A stretch of 64,000 bases of DNA from positions 1 to 64,000 of the forward strand of contig JBGAOK010000004.1 of assembly GCA_044221805.1 (NCBI GenBank), in the 5' to 3' direction. Below the pieces are notes generated by a model. The model ran no database searches. It was not told the origin of the DNA and saw only the letters and a program-made list of their open reading frames with translations. Made by a program: the position numbers and the translations under genes. Below, piece by piece: positions 1 through 8,182 of this stretch. The first letter of the stretch is position 1; every line of letters starts with the position of its first letter. Origin of the DNA: Meridianimarinicoccus sp044221805. Lineage in GTDB: Bacteria; Pseudomonadota; Alphaproteobacteria; Rhodobacterales; Rhodobacteraceae.

Positions 1-1
1 G

Positions 2-913
2 TTCTTCACCCGGTCCGATCGGGCGGGAGACCGCTGGGCGACGGTCTATCTCGCAGCCGCCGCCCCGGACTTCGCGATGCTGAACCTCGCCGCCGGCAGC
101 GCGCGGCCCGGCGCGCCGGCGGACTGGGCGCTGCCGTCAGGCGGCGCGCTGGAGCGGCTGGTGAACCAGACCACGGCCTACCTCGACGCGTTCGAGGGCA
201 CCCGGCCCGAGGCGGGCGCGCAACCGCAGCCTGTGGTCGCGCTCGGCCCTCCGCCGACGGCGATCCCGAGCGTCACCTCGCTGCCGCCGGTGGACGCGGT
301 CGCCCCGAGCACCGGGACCGGCTTCTACCTCGACCCGCGGACCCTGATCACCGCCGCGCACGTGGTGTCGCAATGCACCCGCGTCACGCTCGCGGACGGG
401 GCGGAGCTGCGCGTCGTTGCCTCCGACGCCGACCTCGACGTCGCGGCGCTGGCGGCGCCCCGCCCGTCGCCCCGCTGGCTGTCGCTCGCCGCCGGCGACC
501 GGATGCGGCTCGGGCAGAGGGTCAGCGCCGCGGGGTTCCCCTACTACAGCATCGCCGGCACCTCGCTGCACCTGACGGGCGGGAATGTCAGCGCGCTGGC
601 CGGCGTCGACGACGATCGCCGGTTCTTCAGCTTCACCGCGCCGGTCCAGCCCGGCAACAGCGGCGGGCCGCTGATCGACGCCCGCGGCGACGTGCTTGGT
701 CTCGTGGTGGCGCGGCTGTCCGAGGACTTCATCGTCGAGGCGACCGGCAGCCTGCCGCAGAATGTCAACTATGCGCTCCGCGAGGGCGAGCTCGCCGACT
801 TCCTCGCCGGCCACGGCCTGCGGGCGGCGCCGGAGGGGCTCGGCGGCTACGACATGGACGACGGCGTGCCGGACGGCTTCGACGCGGCGGTGGTTCCGAT
901 CCTCTGCGAGTAG
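2..913 (+). CDS. Trypsin-like serine protease, S1C/DegP-type fold (5' truncated by window edge)
   Basis: Peptidase with the serine protease triad: His in TAAHVV (codon at 359), Asp in the DADLDVAAL stretch, and Ser in PGNSGGPL (codon at 659). The reading frame is already open at base 2, so the first ATG in view (77) is probably internal and the true start lies outside. About 100 residues of low-complexity, Pro/Ala-rich sequence precede the protease domain. No PDZ domain follows; the protein ends about 75 residues after the active serine. The family cleaves misfolded or signalling proteins, usually in the periplasm, but the missing N-terminus hides any signal peptide. It is unrelated in arrangement to the chymotrypsin-like protease near 44 kb. 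Confidence 0.85.
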   Translation, partial: FFTRSDRAGDRWATVYLAAAAPDFAMLNLAAGSARPGAPADWALPSGGALERLVNQTTAYLDAFEGTRPEAGAQPQPVVALGPPPTAIPSVTSLPPVDAVAPSTGTGFYLDPRTLITAAHVVSQCTRVTLADGAELRVVASDADLDVAALAAPRPSPRWLSLAAGDRMRLGQRVSAAGFPYYSIAGTSLHLTGGNVSALAGVDDDRRFFSFTAPVQPGNSGGPLIDARGDVLGLVVARLSEDFIVEATGSLPQNVNYALREGELADFLAGHGLRAAPEGLGGYDMDDGVPDGFDAAVVPILCE

Positions 914-922
914 CGCCGGGCG

Positions 923-1714
923 TCAGAACGCGTCCCGCAACGCAGCGCGCAGCCGGTCCTGATGCGGGCCGAGCCGGGCGGTGTAACCGAAATCGCCGCC
1001 CGCCGTCGCCGGGTCGAAACGGTCGGCCGGAACCGCGGAAACGTCCGCCCGGCCGATCGGCAGCGCATAGTCGCGGAACTTGAAGTCGCCGCCCTTCAGC
1101 CCCTGGTCGAACGCCACCCGCCAGTTCGGGATGCCGAAGGCGTCGGCTGCGACCAGCCCATGCAGGCTGCTCGAGACGATCCGCTCGCAGCCGGCAATCC
1201 GCCGCAGCACCGCCACCGGATCGTCCTGCGACACCGGGATCCGCACCGCGCCGAGCCGCGCGCAGAGGGCGTCGACCCGCGGCGACGCCTCGTCGCCATA
1301 GTGCGGCACGACGCCCCAGCCGCTGCGCACCGCCGGCCGGTCGGGCAGGAGGTCGGGAAACAGCAGCCCGGGATCGCCGAGCGGCAGCGAACGGTCGAGG
1401 CGGAAGCGGTCCCGCGTCAGCGGCCCCCGCAATGCCAGAGGCGCCAGACCCCACGGCCGGCGGTGCGGGCCCTCGGAGATGAAGCCCGAACCCCACAGCA
1501 GCAGCGGGTCCACCCGGCCGCGCATGAACCGCCACTTGCGATGCCGCAGGACCCGGTCGAGGATGCTGCCGATCGCCGCCATGTCGGCCTCCACGATCCG
1601 CGCATGCTCCACCGCCCGTCCGGTGACCGCGGCAACGACGAGCGGCGAGAGGTCGTCGCCGAAGTTGCGGCCGCCATCCTTCCGCCGATAGTAGTAAAGC
1701 CGGATCGGCCGCAC
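923..1714 (-). CDS. Polysaccharide pyruvyl transferase family protein
   Basis: Resembles the polysaccharide pyruvyl transferase family, which adds pyruvate ketals to exopolysaccharide or cell-wall sugars. Seen are the N-terminal NFGDDLSP motif (family NxGD), a central WGSGFI, and the C-terminal SSSLHGLVAADAFGIP block that in this family contacts the donor. A GTG start at 1714 is preferred: GGGAAG lies 7 bases upstream and the start directly follows the stop of the preceding gene. An ATG at 1735 is possible but has no visible ribosome site. The acceptor sugar cannot be told from sequence. Confidence 0.82.
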   Translation of the reverse strand: MRPIRLYYYRRKDGGRNFGDDLSPLVVAAVTGRAVEHARIVEADMAAIGSILDRVLRHRKWRFMRGRVDPLLLWGSGFISEGPHRRPWGLAPLALRGPLTRDRFRLDRSLPLGDPGLLFPDLLPDRPAVRSGWGVVPHYGDEASPRVDALCARLGAVRIPVSQDDPVAVLRRIAGCERIVSSSLHGLVAADAFGIPNWRVAFDQGLKGGDFKFRDYALPIGRADVSAVPADRFDPATAGGDFGYTARLGPHQDRLRAALRDAF

Positions 1715-1715
1715 C

Positions 1716-2093
1716 CTAGCGCTTCCCGGCAACATTGAGCGCGACGGCCGCCCGGATGAGCGCCGTGAAGGCCGCCTCGTCCGGCGCCTCGCCCTCGCGG
1801 ATGTCGATCGCGCGCCGGACGTTGCCGTCAAGGCTGGCGTTGAACAGGCCTGCCGGATCGGGCAGCGCCGCGCCCTTCGCAAAGGTCAGCTTCACCACCG
1901 CCTTGTAGCTCTCGCCGGTGCAGAGGATGCCGGCATGCGACCAGACCGGCACGCCGCGCCATTTCCACTCCTCGGCCACCTGCGGATCGGCGGCGTGAAT
2001 CAGCGCCCGAATCCGCGCCAGCGCCGCGCCCCGCCAGTCGCCGAGCGCGGCGATCCGCGCGTCGATCAGCGCCGAGGGCGTGTCCCCGCTCAC
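1716..2093 (-). CDS. DUF1801 (YdhG-like) family protein
   Basis: A 125-residue protein with the DUF1801 pattern: an N-terminal helix, then EEWKWRGVPVW, GILCTGESYKAVVKLTFAKGA and a C-terminal FTALIRAAVALN helix. The family is a small single-domain fold of unknown function. Its ATG overlaps the stop of the upstream DUF1801 gene by four bases, so the two are probably translationally coupled. Confidence 0.8.
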   Translation of the reverse strand: MSGDTPSALIDARIAALGDWRGAALARIRALIHAADPQVAEEWKWRGVPVWSHAGILCTGESYKAVVKLTFAKGAALPDPAGLFNASLDGNVRRAIDIREGEAPDEAAFTALIRAAVALNVAGKR

Positions 2094-2509
2094 AGCGCGA
2101 CGCCCGGCAAGCGGCTTGCCTGCCGCACCAGGTCAGCGAAAAGCGCGGCGTCGAAGGCCCCTTCGGCGATGTCGTGATAGCGCACGCCGGGCTGTTTCGA
2201 CGGGCCGGCGGGCATCGGGTCCAGCGACGTGCCGGCGAAGAACGCCACCCGCACGAACCCGGTGTAGCAATGCAGATTGAGGAACCAGCCCGCGCCGTCG
2301 CGGCCATAGAAGGGCGAGTTCCATTTCACCGCCTTCACGACGCCGGGCACCTCGGCGCCGATGATCCGGTCGATCTCCTCGCCCAGCGCCCGCTTCCATC
2401 CCGGCATGGCCGCGATGTAGGCCTGCACCGGCGCGTCGCCATCGCCCTTCGGGATCTGCGGATTGCCCCCGGAGAGAAGCCGGACACCAGCCGACTCGTC
2501 AGCCATCAT
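2090..2509 (-). CDS. DUF1801 family protein
   Basis: Second DUF1801 protein, with VVKAVKWNSPFYG and a GWFLNLHCYTGFVRVAFFAG strand region typical of the family. The start is chosen at the MMADE methionine (2509), preceded by a GGGGCGG stretch; an ATG at 2521 would add four residues. It overlaps the next DUF1801 gene by four bases. The two proteins are clearly diverged, which suggests an old tandem duplication or a hetero-oligomeric pair. Function is unknown. Confidence 0.78.
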   Translation of the reverse strand: MMADESAGVRLLSGGNPQIPKGDGDAPVQAYIAAMPGWKRALGEEIDRIIGAEVPGVVKAVKWNSPFYGRDGAGWFLNLHCYTGFVRVAFFAGTSLDPMPAGPSKQPGVRYHDIAEGAFDAALFADLVRQASRLPGVAL

Positions 2510-2622
2510 GCCGCCCCGCATCTGCTGCGGCCGGCAGCTTCTCCGAACCGCCCCGCCGGATCAAGCGGCAAGGCGCGGACCGCCTCAAGCGACCCGCGCC
2601 TTCGTACCTCCGGCGAAAGGCC

Positions 2623-3138
2623 TCAGATCTCGAAGTCCTCCTCGGCAAACCCGGGATCGCCGCCGCCGGCGTCCTCCGCGGCTCCGGGCGACTCCGCCGC
2701 TTCCGCGTCGCCGGCGAACATCCCGGCGATCGCGTTGCCGAGCAGCACGCCGCCCGCCACGCCGACCGCGGTCTGTGCCGCGCCGGCGAGAAAGCCGCCG
2801 CCCGCCTGCCGCTGCTGCAGCGCCGCCGACGCGGGGCCGGCCTGATGCGCCGGCACCGGCCGCGGCGATGGTCCTCCGAACAGGCCGGAGAGAAAGCCGC
2901 CACCGCCGGCGCGCTGCCGCGCGGCCTGCTCCAGCGCGCCGATCCGCGCGTCCGCCCGCTCCAGCGCTGCCTGCTGCACGACGATCGTCTGCGCCATGTA
3001 GTAGGGCGCCCCCGGCTGCGCCGCGATCCGCCGGGCGATGAAGTCCTCCGCCCCGCCGTCACGCGCCGGCGCGCCGCGTTCGGCCTCGGCAAGCCGCTGG
3101 AAAAGCGCCTCGATCGCCTGCTGGTCGTTCCGGTCCAT
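2623..3138 (-). CDS. DUF2076 domain-containing protein
   Basis: A 171-residue protein starting MDRNDQQAIEALFQRLAEAE, the usual N-terminus of DUF2076. It has a helical first half (to about residue 85), a Gly-rich stretch GGGGFLSGLFGG, then a hydrophobic Gly/Ala segment (GGFLAGAAQTAVGVAGG) and an acidic tail. The start at 3138 follows a strong purine run (GGGGGA); a start eight codons earlier lacks one. The family's function is unknown. It lies about 20 bases upstream of, and on the other side from, the Bax inhibitor-1 gene stop, so the two may share a transcript. Confidence 0.8.
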   Translation of the reverse strand: MDRNDQQAIEALFQRLAEAERGAPARDGGAEDFIARRIAAQPGAPYYMAQTIVVQQAALERADARIGALEQAARQRAGGGGFLSGLFGGPSPRPVPAHQAGPASAALQQRQAGGGFLAGAAQTAVGVAGGVLLGNAIAGMFAGDAEAAESPGAAEDAGGGDPGFAEEDFEI

Positions 3139-3158
3139 TGCCTGTCCCCCCTGCCCGC

Positions 3159-3869
3159 TCACTCCCGCTCGCCCGTGAAGGTCAGCAGGAGCTGGAAGAT
3201 GTTGACGAAATTGAGGTAGAGCGACATCGCGCCCATCACCGCGAGCTTCGAGCGCGTCTCGCCGTCATGGTACTCGAGATACTGCTGCCTGATGTTCTGC
3301 GTATCCCAGGCGGTCAACCCGACGAACACCAGGATGCCGATCACCGAGATCGCGAACTGCAGCGCCGACGACCCGAGGAAGATGTTGACGATGCTGGCGA
3401 TCACGACGCCGATCAGCCCCATGATGAGGAAGCTGCCGAACCCCGCGAGATCGCGCTTCGTCGTATAGCCCCAGAGGCTCGTCGCCGCGAACATCGCCGC
3501 CGCGATGAAGAAGGTGCGCGCGATGCTGGTGCCGGTGAAGACCAGGAACACCGAGGCGAGCGACAGACCCATCACCGCGCAGAACAGCCAGAAGGTCAGC
3601 TGCGCCGTCCCGGCCGACATCGCCTCGATGCGGAACGAGAAGAAGAACACGAAGGCGAGCGGCGCCAGCATCACCACCCACTTCAGCGGGGTGGAGAAGA
3701 TCGGCACGTAGAGCGCCGGGGTCGAGGCGACGACCAGCGCGACAAGGCCGGTCACCACGAGGCCGAGCCCCATGAAGTTGTAGACCCGAAGCATGTGCGC
3801 CCGCAGGCCCTCGTCGATCGCGGCGCTCGTGGCATAGCCCGACCGGTAGGCCGGATTGGTGGGTGTCAT
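3159..3869 (-). CDS. Bax inhibitor-1 / YccA family membrane protein
   Basis: Integral membrane protein of the BI-1 (TMBIM) family with about seven hydrophobic segments. Recognisable signatures are the N-terminal LRVYNFMGLGL segment, MGLIGVVIASIVNIFLGSS, and the C-terminal FVGLTAWDTQNIRQQY with the conserved aspartate thought to take part in pH-dependent calcium leak in family members. It ends LSLYLNFVNIFQLLLTF, also typical. The ATG at 3869 has GGGAGA upstream. Bacterial members are linked to membrane quality control (YccA) or calcium leak (YetJ); which applies here is not visible. Confidence 0.93.
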   Translation of the reverse strand: MTPTNPAYRSGYATSAAIDEGLRAHMLRVYNFMGLGLVVTGLVALVVASTPALYVPIFSTPLKWVVMLAPLAFVFFFSFRIEAMSAGTAQLTFWLFCAVMGLSLASVFLVFTGTSIARTFFIAAAMFAATSLWGYTTKRDLAGFGSFLIMGLIGVVIASIVNIFLGSSALQFAISVIGILVFVGLTAWDTQNIRQQYLEYHDGETRSKLAVMGAMSLYLNFVNIFQLLLTFTGERE

Positions 3870-3895
3870 GCGTGTTTTCTCCCGTTGCAGGACGA

Positions 3896-4681
3896 TCAAA
3901 GGTGAAGCGCGCCGGTCAGCGAGCGCGCGAGCCCGGCTGCGGCCGCCAGGGCCGCGTCGGCAGGGCCGCCTGCGACCAGCACATAGGCGACGTCGCCGAC
4001 CTGAAAGAACGCGGACGCCATCGGACCGTCCGGACCGGCCGTTGCCGCGACCACGTCGAAGCCGCCGGGCCGGACTGCGAAAAGAGTCGCCGCCCCGAGG
4101 TCGCCGGCGTCGAGCGCCAGCTCGACGCTGGGGCCGTTGGCGGAGGGAAAGACCTGCGCGTCGCGCACCGTCCAGCCGCGGGGCAGCGCCGGCATGACGA
4201 TCCCGGTTGCCGAGCGGATCTCGGCCGGATCATAGGCCGGGGCCTGCGGCTGCGAATGCATCGTCGCCCGGAGCGCGGCCACCCCATGCGCCTGCAGCGC
4301 GTCGCCGACATAGGGCGGATAGGGCTGGGACGCCGACACCGGCCCGGGCTTCATCGTCGCATGGCCCGCCCAGCCGGCCGCCACCAGCGCCAGTGCCGCG
4401 GCGATCCGGCTCATCCGCCGCATCCGCCGGTCCCAAGCCAGCGCCCGGCCGAGCCGCCGCGCCGCCTCGGTCGTTTCCGCCGGGCCGCGCGTCGGAGCGC
4501 TGGCGAGCGCGAGCCGGAGTTCGTCGCGGATCCGCAGGTCCGCCATTGCCTGCGCCGCCAGCGCCGGGTGCGCGGCGAGATGCGCCTCGACCTCTATCCG
4601 GCGCAGCGGCGGCAGCTGGTCGTCGAGATAGGCGTCGAGGTCGGCGTCGGTGACCGGATCGGCCGCTGGATCAAACGTCAT
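3896..4681 (-). CDS. Anti-sigma factor (single-pass, zinc-finger-less RsiW/ChrR-like arrangement)
   Basis: Overlaps the 3' end of the ECF sigma gene by 11 bases, the classical arrangement of a sigma factor and its anti-sigma. It has an N-terminal cytoplasmic region with the AYLDDQLPPLRRIEVEAHLAAHP pattern of anti-sigma domains, one membrane segment at about residues 92-109, and a periplasmic part of about 140 residues. The HxxxCxxC zinc motif common in this class is absent: no cysteine is seen in the N-terminal domain. It is therefore a non-zinc member of the class. It probably holds the sigma factor inactive until an envelope signal arrives. Confidence 0.85.
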   Translation of the reverse strand: MTFDPAADPVTDADLDAYLDDQLPPLRRIEVEAHLAAHPALAAQAMADLRIRDELRLALASAPTRGPAETTEAARRLGRALAWDRRMRRMSRIAAALALVAAGWAGHATMKPGPVSASQPYPPYVGDALQAHGVAALRATMHSQPQAPAYDPAEIRSATGIVMPALPRGWTVRDAQVFPSANGPSVELALDAGDLGAATLFAVRPGGFDVVAATAGPDGPMASAFFQVGDVAYVLVAGGPADAALAAAAGLARSLTGALHL

Positions 4682-5201
4682 CGCGTCCTCCGACGATGCT
4701 GAGCCGCGCCCGCGGCCCTTCCTCCTCCAGCGCCCGCAGCGCCGCCCGCGCCCGCCCGATCCGCGACATCAGCGTGCCCACCGGTATGCCGAGCGCGTCG
4801 GCGGCGTCGCGATAGGCCATGCCCTCGATGGCTACGAGATGCAGCGCCGCCCGTTGCTCCTCGGGCAGCCGGAAGAAGGCGTCGCGTACCTGCCCGAGCC
4901 GCACCGCGCCTTCCTGGGGCGGCGGCACCGCCTCTCCCTGCAACGCCGCCGCCGCGCCGTCGCGCGCCTGGCCAGCCCGATCCGACCGGCGACCATCGAC
5001 GAAGACATTGCGCAGGATTGCGAACAGCCAGCCGCGCATGCTGCCGCCCGCCCGGAAGGTCGCCCGCCGCTCCAGCGCCCGCACCAGCGTCGCCTGCACC
5101 AGATCCTCGGCGTCGTCGCGATCGCGGGTCAGCGTCCGGGCATAGCGGCGCAGCGGCCCGAGCTCGGCAACCATGTCATCGGGGCGGATCGGCAGTGTCA
5201 T
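4671..5201 (-). CDS. ECF-type RNA polymerase sigma factor
   Basis: A 176-residue sigma factor with region 2 (DRDDAEDLVQATLVRALERR, then GWLFAILRNVFVDGRR) and region 4 (LPEEQRAALHLVAIEGMAYRD and the helix-turn-helix IPVGTLMSRIGRAR). There is no region 1 or 3, as in the ECF group. It is co-transcribed with its overlapping anti-sigma. No clear ribosome site precedes the ATG at 5201, and an internal ATG at 5174 is a possible alternative. Targets are unknown. It is distinct from the EcfG factor at 16.6 kb. Confidence 0.92.
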   Translation of the reverse strand: MTLPIRPDDMVAELGPLRRYARTLTRDRDDAEDLVQATLVRALERRATFRAGGSMRGWLFAILRNVFVDGRRSDRAGQARDGAAAALQGEAVPPPQEGAVRLGQVRDAFFRLPEEQRAALHLVAIEGMAYRDAADALGIPVGTLMSRIGRARAALRALEEEGPRARLSIVGGRDDV

Positions 5202-5363
5202 GCGAGGAATACGGAGCCATCGGGCCGGTTCATCCGCAAGCCGCGCAACTTTTTCCGTCGGCCGGTTTCATGCGGGCAGAAGCCCTGTCGGGGAGGGGCA
5301 GATGCCCCGAAGCCGCCACCGTCCGCGCTGCCGCAGGGGGCGCCCCCGCGGCAGCTGCCCGCG

Positions 5364-6719
5364 TCAGGACGCCCGGCTGAACCGGCCGCCGGCGTCGAGG
5401 TAGGCGTCGAACGCGCTGGCCATGATCCGCGCCAGCGGGACGCCGCCGCGGCGGATGGCCAGCCGGTTCGGCGTGACCGCGACGAACGGCGCGAACCGCC
5501 CGGCCACCTCCAGCGCGACCGGCCCGAGCGCCGCCACCGCGTCGCCGAACTCGAACGCGAGCGCGTCGAAATCGAGCCGCAGGTCGCACATCAGCATCTC
5601 GATCGCCCGCCCCCGCAGCCGGTCGTCGTCGCTCAGCCGGTGTCCGCGCGCGCCGGCGAGCCCCCCCTCCGCGACCCGCCGGGACCAGGCCGGCGTCGCC
5701 ACGACGTTCTGCACATGGCCCGCCCGGAAGCGCGAGATCGCCGATGCGCCAAGGCCGATCAGGGTCGGACAGGCGTCGTCGGTGTAGCCCTGGAAGTTGC
5801 GCCGCAGCCGCCCTTCGCGCGCGGCCATCGCAAGGCTGTCCCCAGGAAGCGCGAAATGGTCGATGCCGATCCGCCGGTAGCCCGCCCCGGCGAGCCGGTC
5901 CGCGGCCAGCGCCGCCAGCCGATACCGCGCCTCGTCGTCCGGCAGCGCCGTCTCGTCGATCAGCGCCTGCCGCTTCGCCACCCACGGGACGTGCGCATAG
6001 CCGAATAGCGCAACCCGGTCGGGCGCGAGCGCCAGCACCTGCTCGAGGGTCGCGGAGAGCCGCGCGGCGGTCTGGTGTGGCAGCCCGTAGACGAGATCGG
6101 CGTTGAGCGAGCCGACCCCGGCGGCGCGGAGCGTCTCCACCACCGTCCGCGTCGCGTCGAACCCCTGCGGCCGGCCGATGGCGCGCTGCACCAGCGGGTC
6201 GAAGTCCTGGATGCCGAGACTTGCCCGCGTCATGCCTTCGGCGGCGAGCGCCGCGATCTTCGTCTCGTCGACCTGCATCGGATCGATCTCGACCGAGAAC
6301 TCGAAGTCCGCCGCGGGCGGAAAGACCGCCCTGATCGCCGCCGCCAGCCGCCGGGTCTGGACCGGGCTCAGGATGGTCGGCGTGCCGCCGCCCCAGTGCA
6401 GCCGGCCCATCCGCACGCCTGCGGGCAGTTGGCCCGCGACGAGCCGCAGTTCGGCCTCAAGATGACCGACATAGGCCTCGACCGGGCCGGGCGTCCGCGT
6501 GCCCCGGGTGTGGCAGGCGCAGTACCAGCAGAGCCGCTCGCAGAACGGGATATGCACGTAGACCGAGACCGGTTCCGCCGGGTCGAGCGCGCGAAGGCAA
6601 TCCGCCTGGAACGCCGCGCCGACCCCGGGCGAGAAGTTCGGCGCGGTCGGATAGCTCGTGTAGCGGGGCACGCGGCTGTCGAACAGCCCGTGCCGGCGAA
6701 GGCGGTCGGTTTCGTCCAT
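5364..6719 (-). CDS. hemN: Oxygen-independent coproporphyrinogen III oxidase
   Basis: Radical SAM enzyme that decarboxylates coproporphyrinogen III to protoporphyrinogen IX without oxygen, in the cytoplasm. The cluster motif CERLCWYC places the three cysteines at residues 60, 64 and 67 (CX3CX2C), with the preceding YVHIPFC signature. GGGTPT follows for SAM binding, and the SLGIQDFDP segment and C-terminal HemN domain are present. At 451 residues it matches full-length HemN rather than the shorter HemW. An FNR-type palindrome lies 33-47 bases upstream of the start, in keeping with anaerobic induction of this gene in relatives. Confidence 0.95.
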   Translation of the reverse strand: MDETDRLRRHGLFDSRVPRYTSYPTAPNFSPGVGAAFQADCLRALDPAEPVSVYVHIPFCERLCWYCACHTRGTRTPGPVEAYVGHLEAELRLVAGQLPAGVRMGRLHWGGGTPTILSPVQTRRLAAAIRAVFPPAADFEFSVEIDPMQVDETKIAALAAEGMTRASLGIQDFDPLVQRAIGRPQGFDATRTVVETLRAAGVGSLNADLVYGLPHQTAARLSATLEQVLALAPDRVALFGYAHVPWVAKRQALIDETALPDDEARYRLAALAADRLAGAGYRRIGIDHFALPGDSLAMAAREGRLRRNFQGYTDDACPTLIGLGASAISRFRAGHVQNVVATPAWSRRVAEGGLAGARGHRLSDDDRLRGRAIEMLMCDLRLDFDALAFEFGDAVAALGPVALEVAGRFAPFVAVTPNRLAIRRGGVPLARIMASAFDAYLDAGGRFSRAS

Positions 6720-6752
6720 GGCGCATCTTCGCAGGAAGCGGCGCGCGGGACC

Positions 6753-6766
6753 TTGCGCCAGATCAA
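6753..6766 (-). promoter_or_regulatory. FnrL/FNR-like box upstream of hemN
   Basis: On the minus strand the site reads TTGAT-CTGG-CGCAA: a perfect left half and a 3/5 right half of the FNR consensus TTGAT-N4-ATCAA. Its centre is about 40 bases upstream of the hemN ATG. In related alphaproteobacteria hemN/hemZ genes are FnrL targets. The position is close for a class II site, so activation would require a short leader. No other promoter element stands out. Confidence 0.6.
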
Positions 6767-6782
6767 GTCCGCGCGGAAGCCG

Positions 6783-8060
6783 TCAGGCGCGGACGCTGCC
6801 GTCGCCGTCGACGAGATACTTGAAGCTCGTCAGCTGCTCCGCGCCGACCGGGCCGCGGGCGTGCAGCTTGCCGGTGGCGATGCCGATTTCCGCCCCCATG
6901 CCGAATTCGCCGCCATCGGCGAACTGGGTCGAGGCGTTGCGCATCAGGATCGCACTGTCGAGCCGCTGGAAGAAACGGTCGGCGGCACCGTCGTCCTCGG
7001 TGATGATGCAGTCGGTGTGGTGCGAGCCATAGCGGCGGATGTGGTCGATCGCGCCATCCACGCCCTCGACGAGCCGCGCCGCGATGATCGCGTCGAGATA
7101 TTCCCGCCCCCAGTCCTCCGGCCCGGCCGGCACCACGCCCGGCAGGCCGAGCAGGGTGTCGTCGCCCCGCACCTCGACGCCCGCGGCGATCAGGTCGGCG
7201 ACGAACGGCGCGCCCTCGGCCTCGAAGAAGGCCCGGTCGATCAGCAGGCATTCCGCCGCGCCGCAGATGCCCGTGCGCCGGGTCTTGGCGTTCAGGATGA
7301 CGCGGCGCGCCTTTGCGAGGTCGGCGGCACGGTCGACGTAGACGTGGACGATCCCCTCAAGGTGGGCGAAGACCGGCACCCGCGCCTCGGCCTGCACCCG
7401 GCCGACCAGTCCCTTGCCGCCGCGGGGGACGATGACGTCGATGAAGCCCGTCATCGTCAGCATCTCGCCAACCGCCGCCCGGTCGGTCGTCGGCACGAGC
7501 TGGATCGCCGCGTCGGGCAGGCCGGCGGCCGCGAGACCGGCAGCGAGGCCGGCATGGATCGCCTGGCACGACTCAAGGCTCTCGGATCCGCCGCGCAGGA
7601 TCGCCGCGTTGCCTGCCTTGAGGCAGAGCGCGCCGGCGTCGGCGGTAACGTTCGGCCGGCTCTCGAAGATCACCCCGACGACGCCGAGCGGCGTCCGGAC
7701 GCGCCGGATATGGAGGCCGGAGGGCCGATCCCATTCGGCGATCACCTGCCCGACGGGATCGGGCTGACCCGCGATCGACCGGAGGCCATCGACCATGCCC
7801 CTGACCCGTCCCTCGTCGAGCCGCAGCCGGTCGAGCATCGCGTCCGACAGGCCGCGCACCGCAGCCCCCGCCACGTCGCGGGCGTTGGCGGCCAGGAGCG
7901 CGGCGCGGCCTGTCCAGATCGCCTCCGCGGCCGCACGCAGCGCCGCATCCTTCTGTGCCGAAGGAGCGTAGGCGAGTTCGGCGGCGGCGACGCGCGCCCG
8001 CGTGCCGATCCGGCGCATCAGCGCGGGCACGTCCATGTCGGCGTCCAAGACCACGTCCAT
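6783..8060 (-). CDS. proA: Gamma-glutamyl phosphate reductase
   Basis: Second enzyme of proline biosynthesis: reduces L-glutamyl 5-phosphate to glutamate 5-semialdehyde with NADPH. It has the aldehyde dehydrogenase superfamily fold. The catalytic cysteine lies in RRTGICGAAE, and NVTADAGALCLKAGNAAILRG marks the cofactor region. The start at 8060 (MDVVLDADM) gives 425 residues, the usual length, and is preceded by GGGAGAAGGGG. The partner gene proB is 1.6 kb away with an RTX gene lying between, so the normal proBA adjacency is broken. Confidence 0.96.
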   Translation of the reverse strand: MDVVLDADMDVPALMRRIGTRARVAAAELAYAPSAQKDAALRAAAEAIWTGRAALLAANARDVAGAAVRGLSDAMLDRLRLDEGRVRGMVDGLRSIAGQPDPVGQVIAEWDRPSGLHIRRVRTPLGVVGVIFESRPNVTADAGALCLKAGNAAILRGGSESLESCQAIHAGLAAGLAAAGLPDAAIQLVPTTDRAAVGEMLTMTGFIDVIVPRGGKGLVGRVQAEARVPVFAHLEGIVHVYVDRAADLAKARRVILNAKTRRTGICGAAECLLIDRAFFEAEGAPFVADLIAAGVEVRGDDTLLGLPGVVPAGPEDWGREYLDAIIAARLVEGVDGAIDHIRRYGSHHTDCIITEDDGAADRFFQRLDSAILMRNASTQFADGGEFGMGAEIGIATGKLHARGPVGAEQLTSFKYLVDGDGSVRA

Positions 8061-8182
8061 CGGCCCCTTCTCCCATCTCTCGAACGGCTGGAGGCGGAGC
8101 CGCCCGCCAGCCTTCCGGCCGGTTGGAAGAGCCCTATTGAAGCGCCGCGCGATTGTCCACAACCGGCCCCGGATGCGAGCCG

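Noticed and set aside
5230..5271. 13-codon minus-strand frame with two cysteines (MKPADGKSCAACG) upstream of the sigma factor gene
   Set aside because: Could be a leader peptide, but there is no ribosome site or conservation evidence available here.
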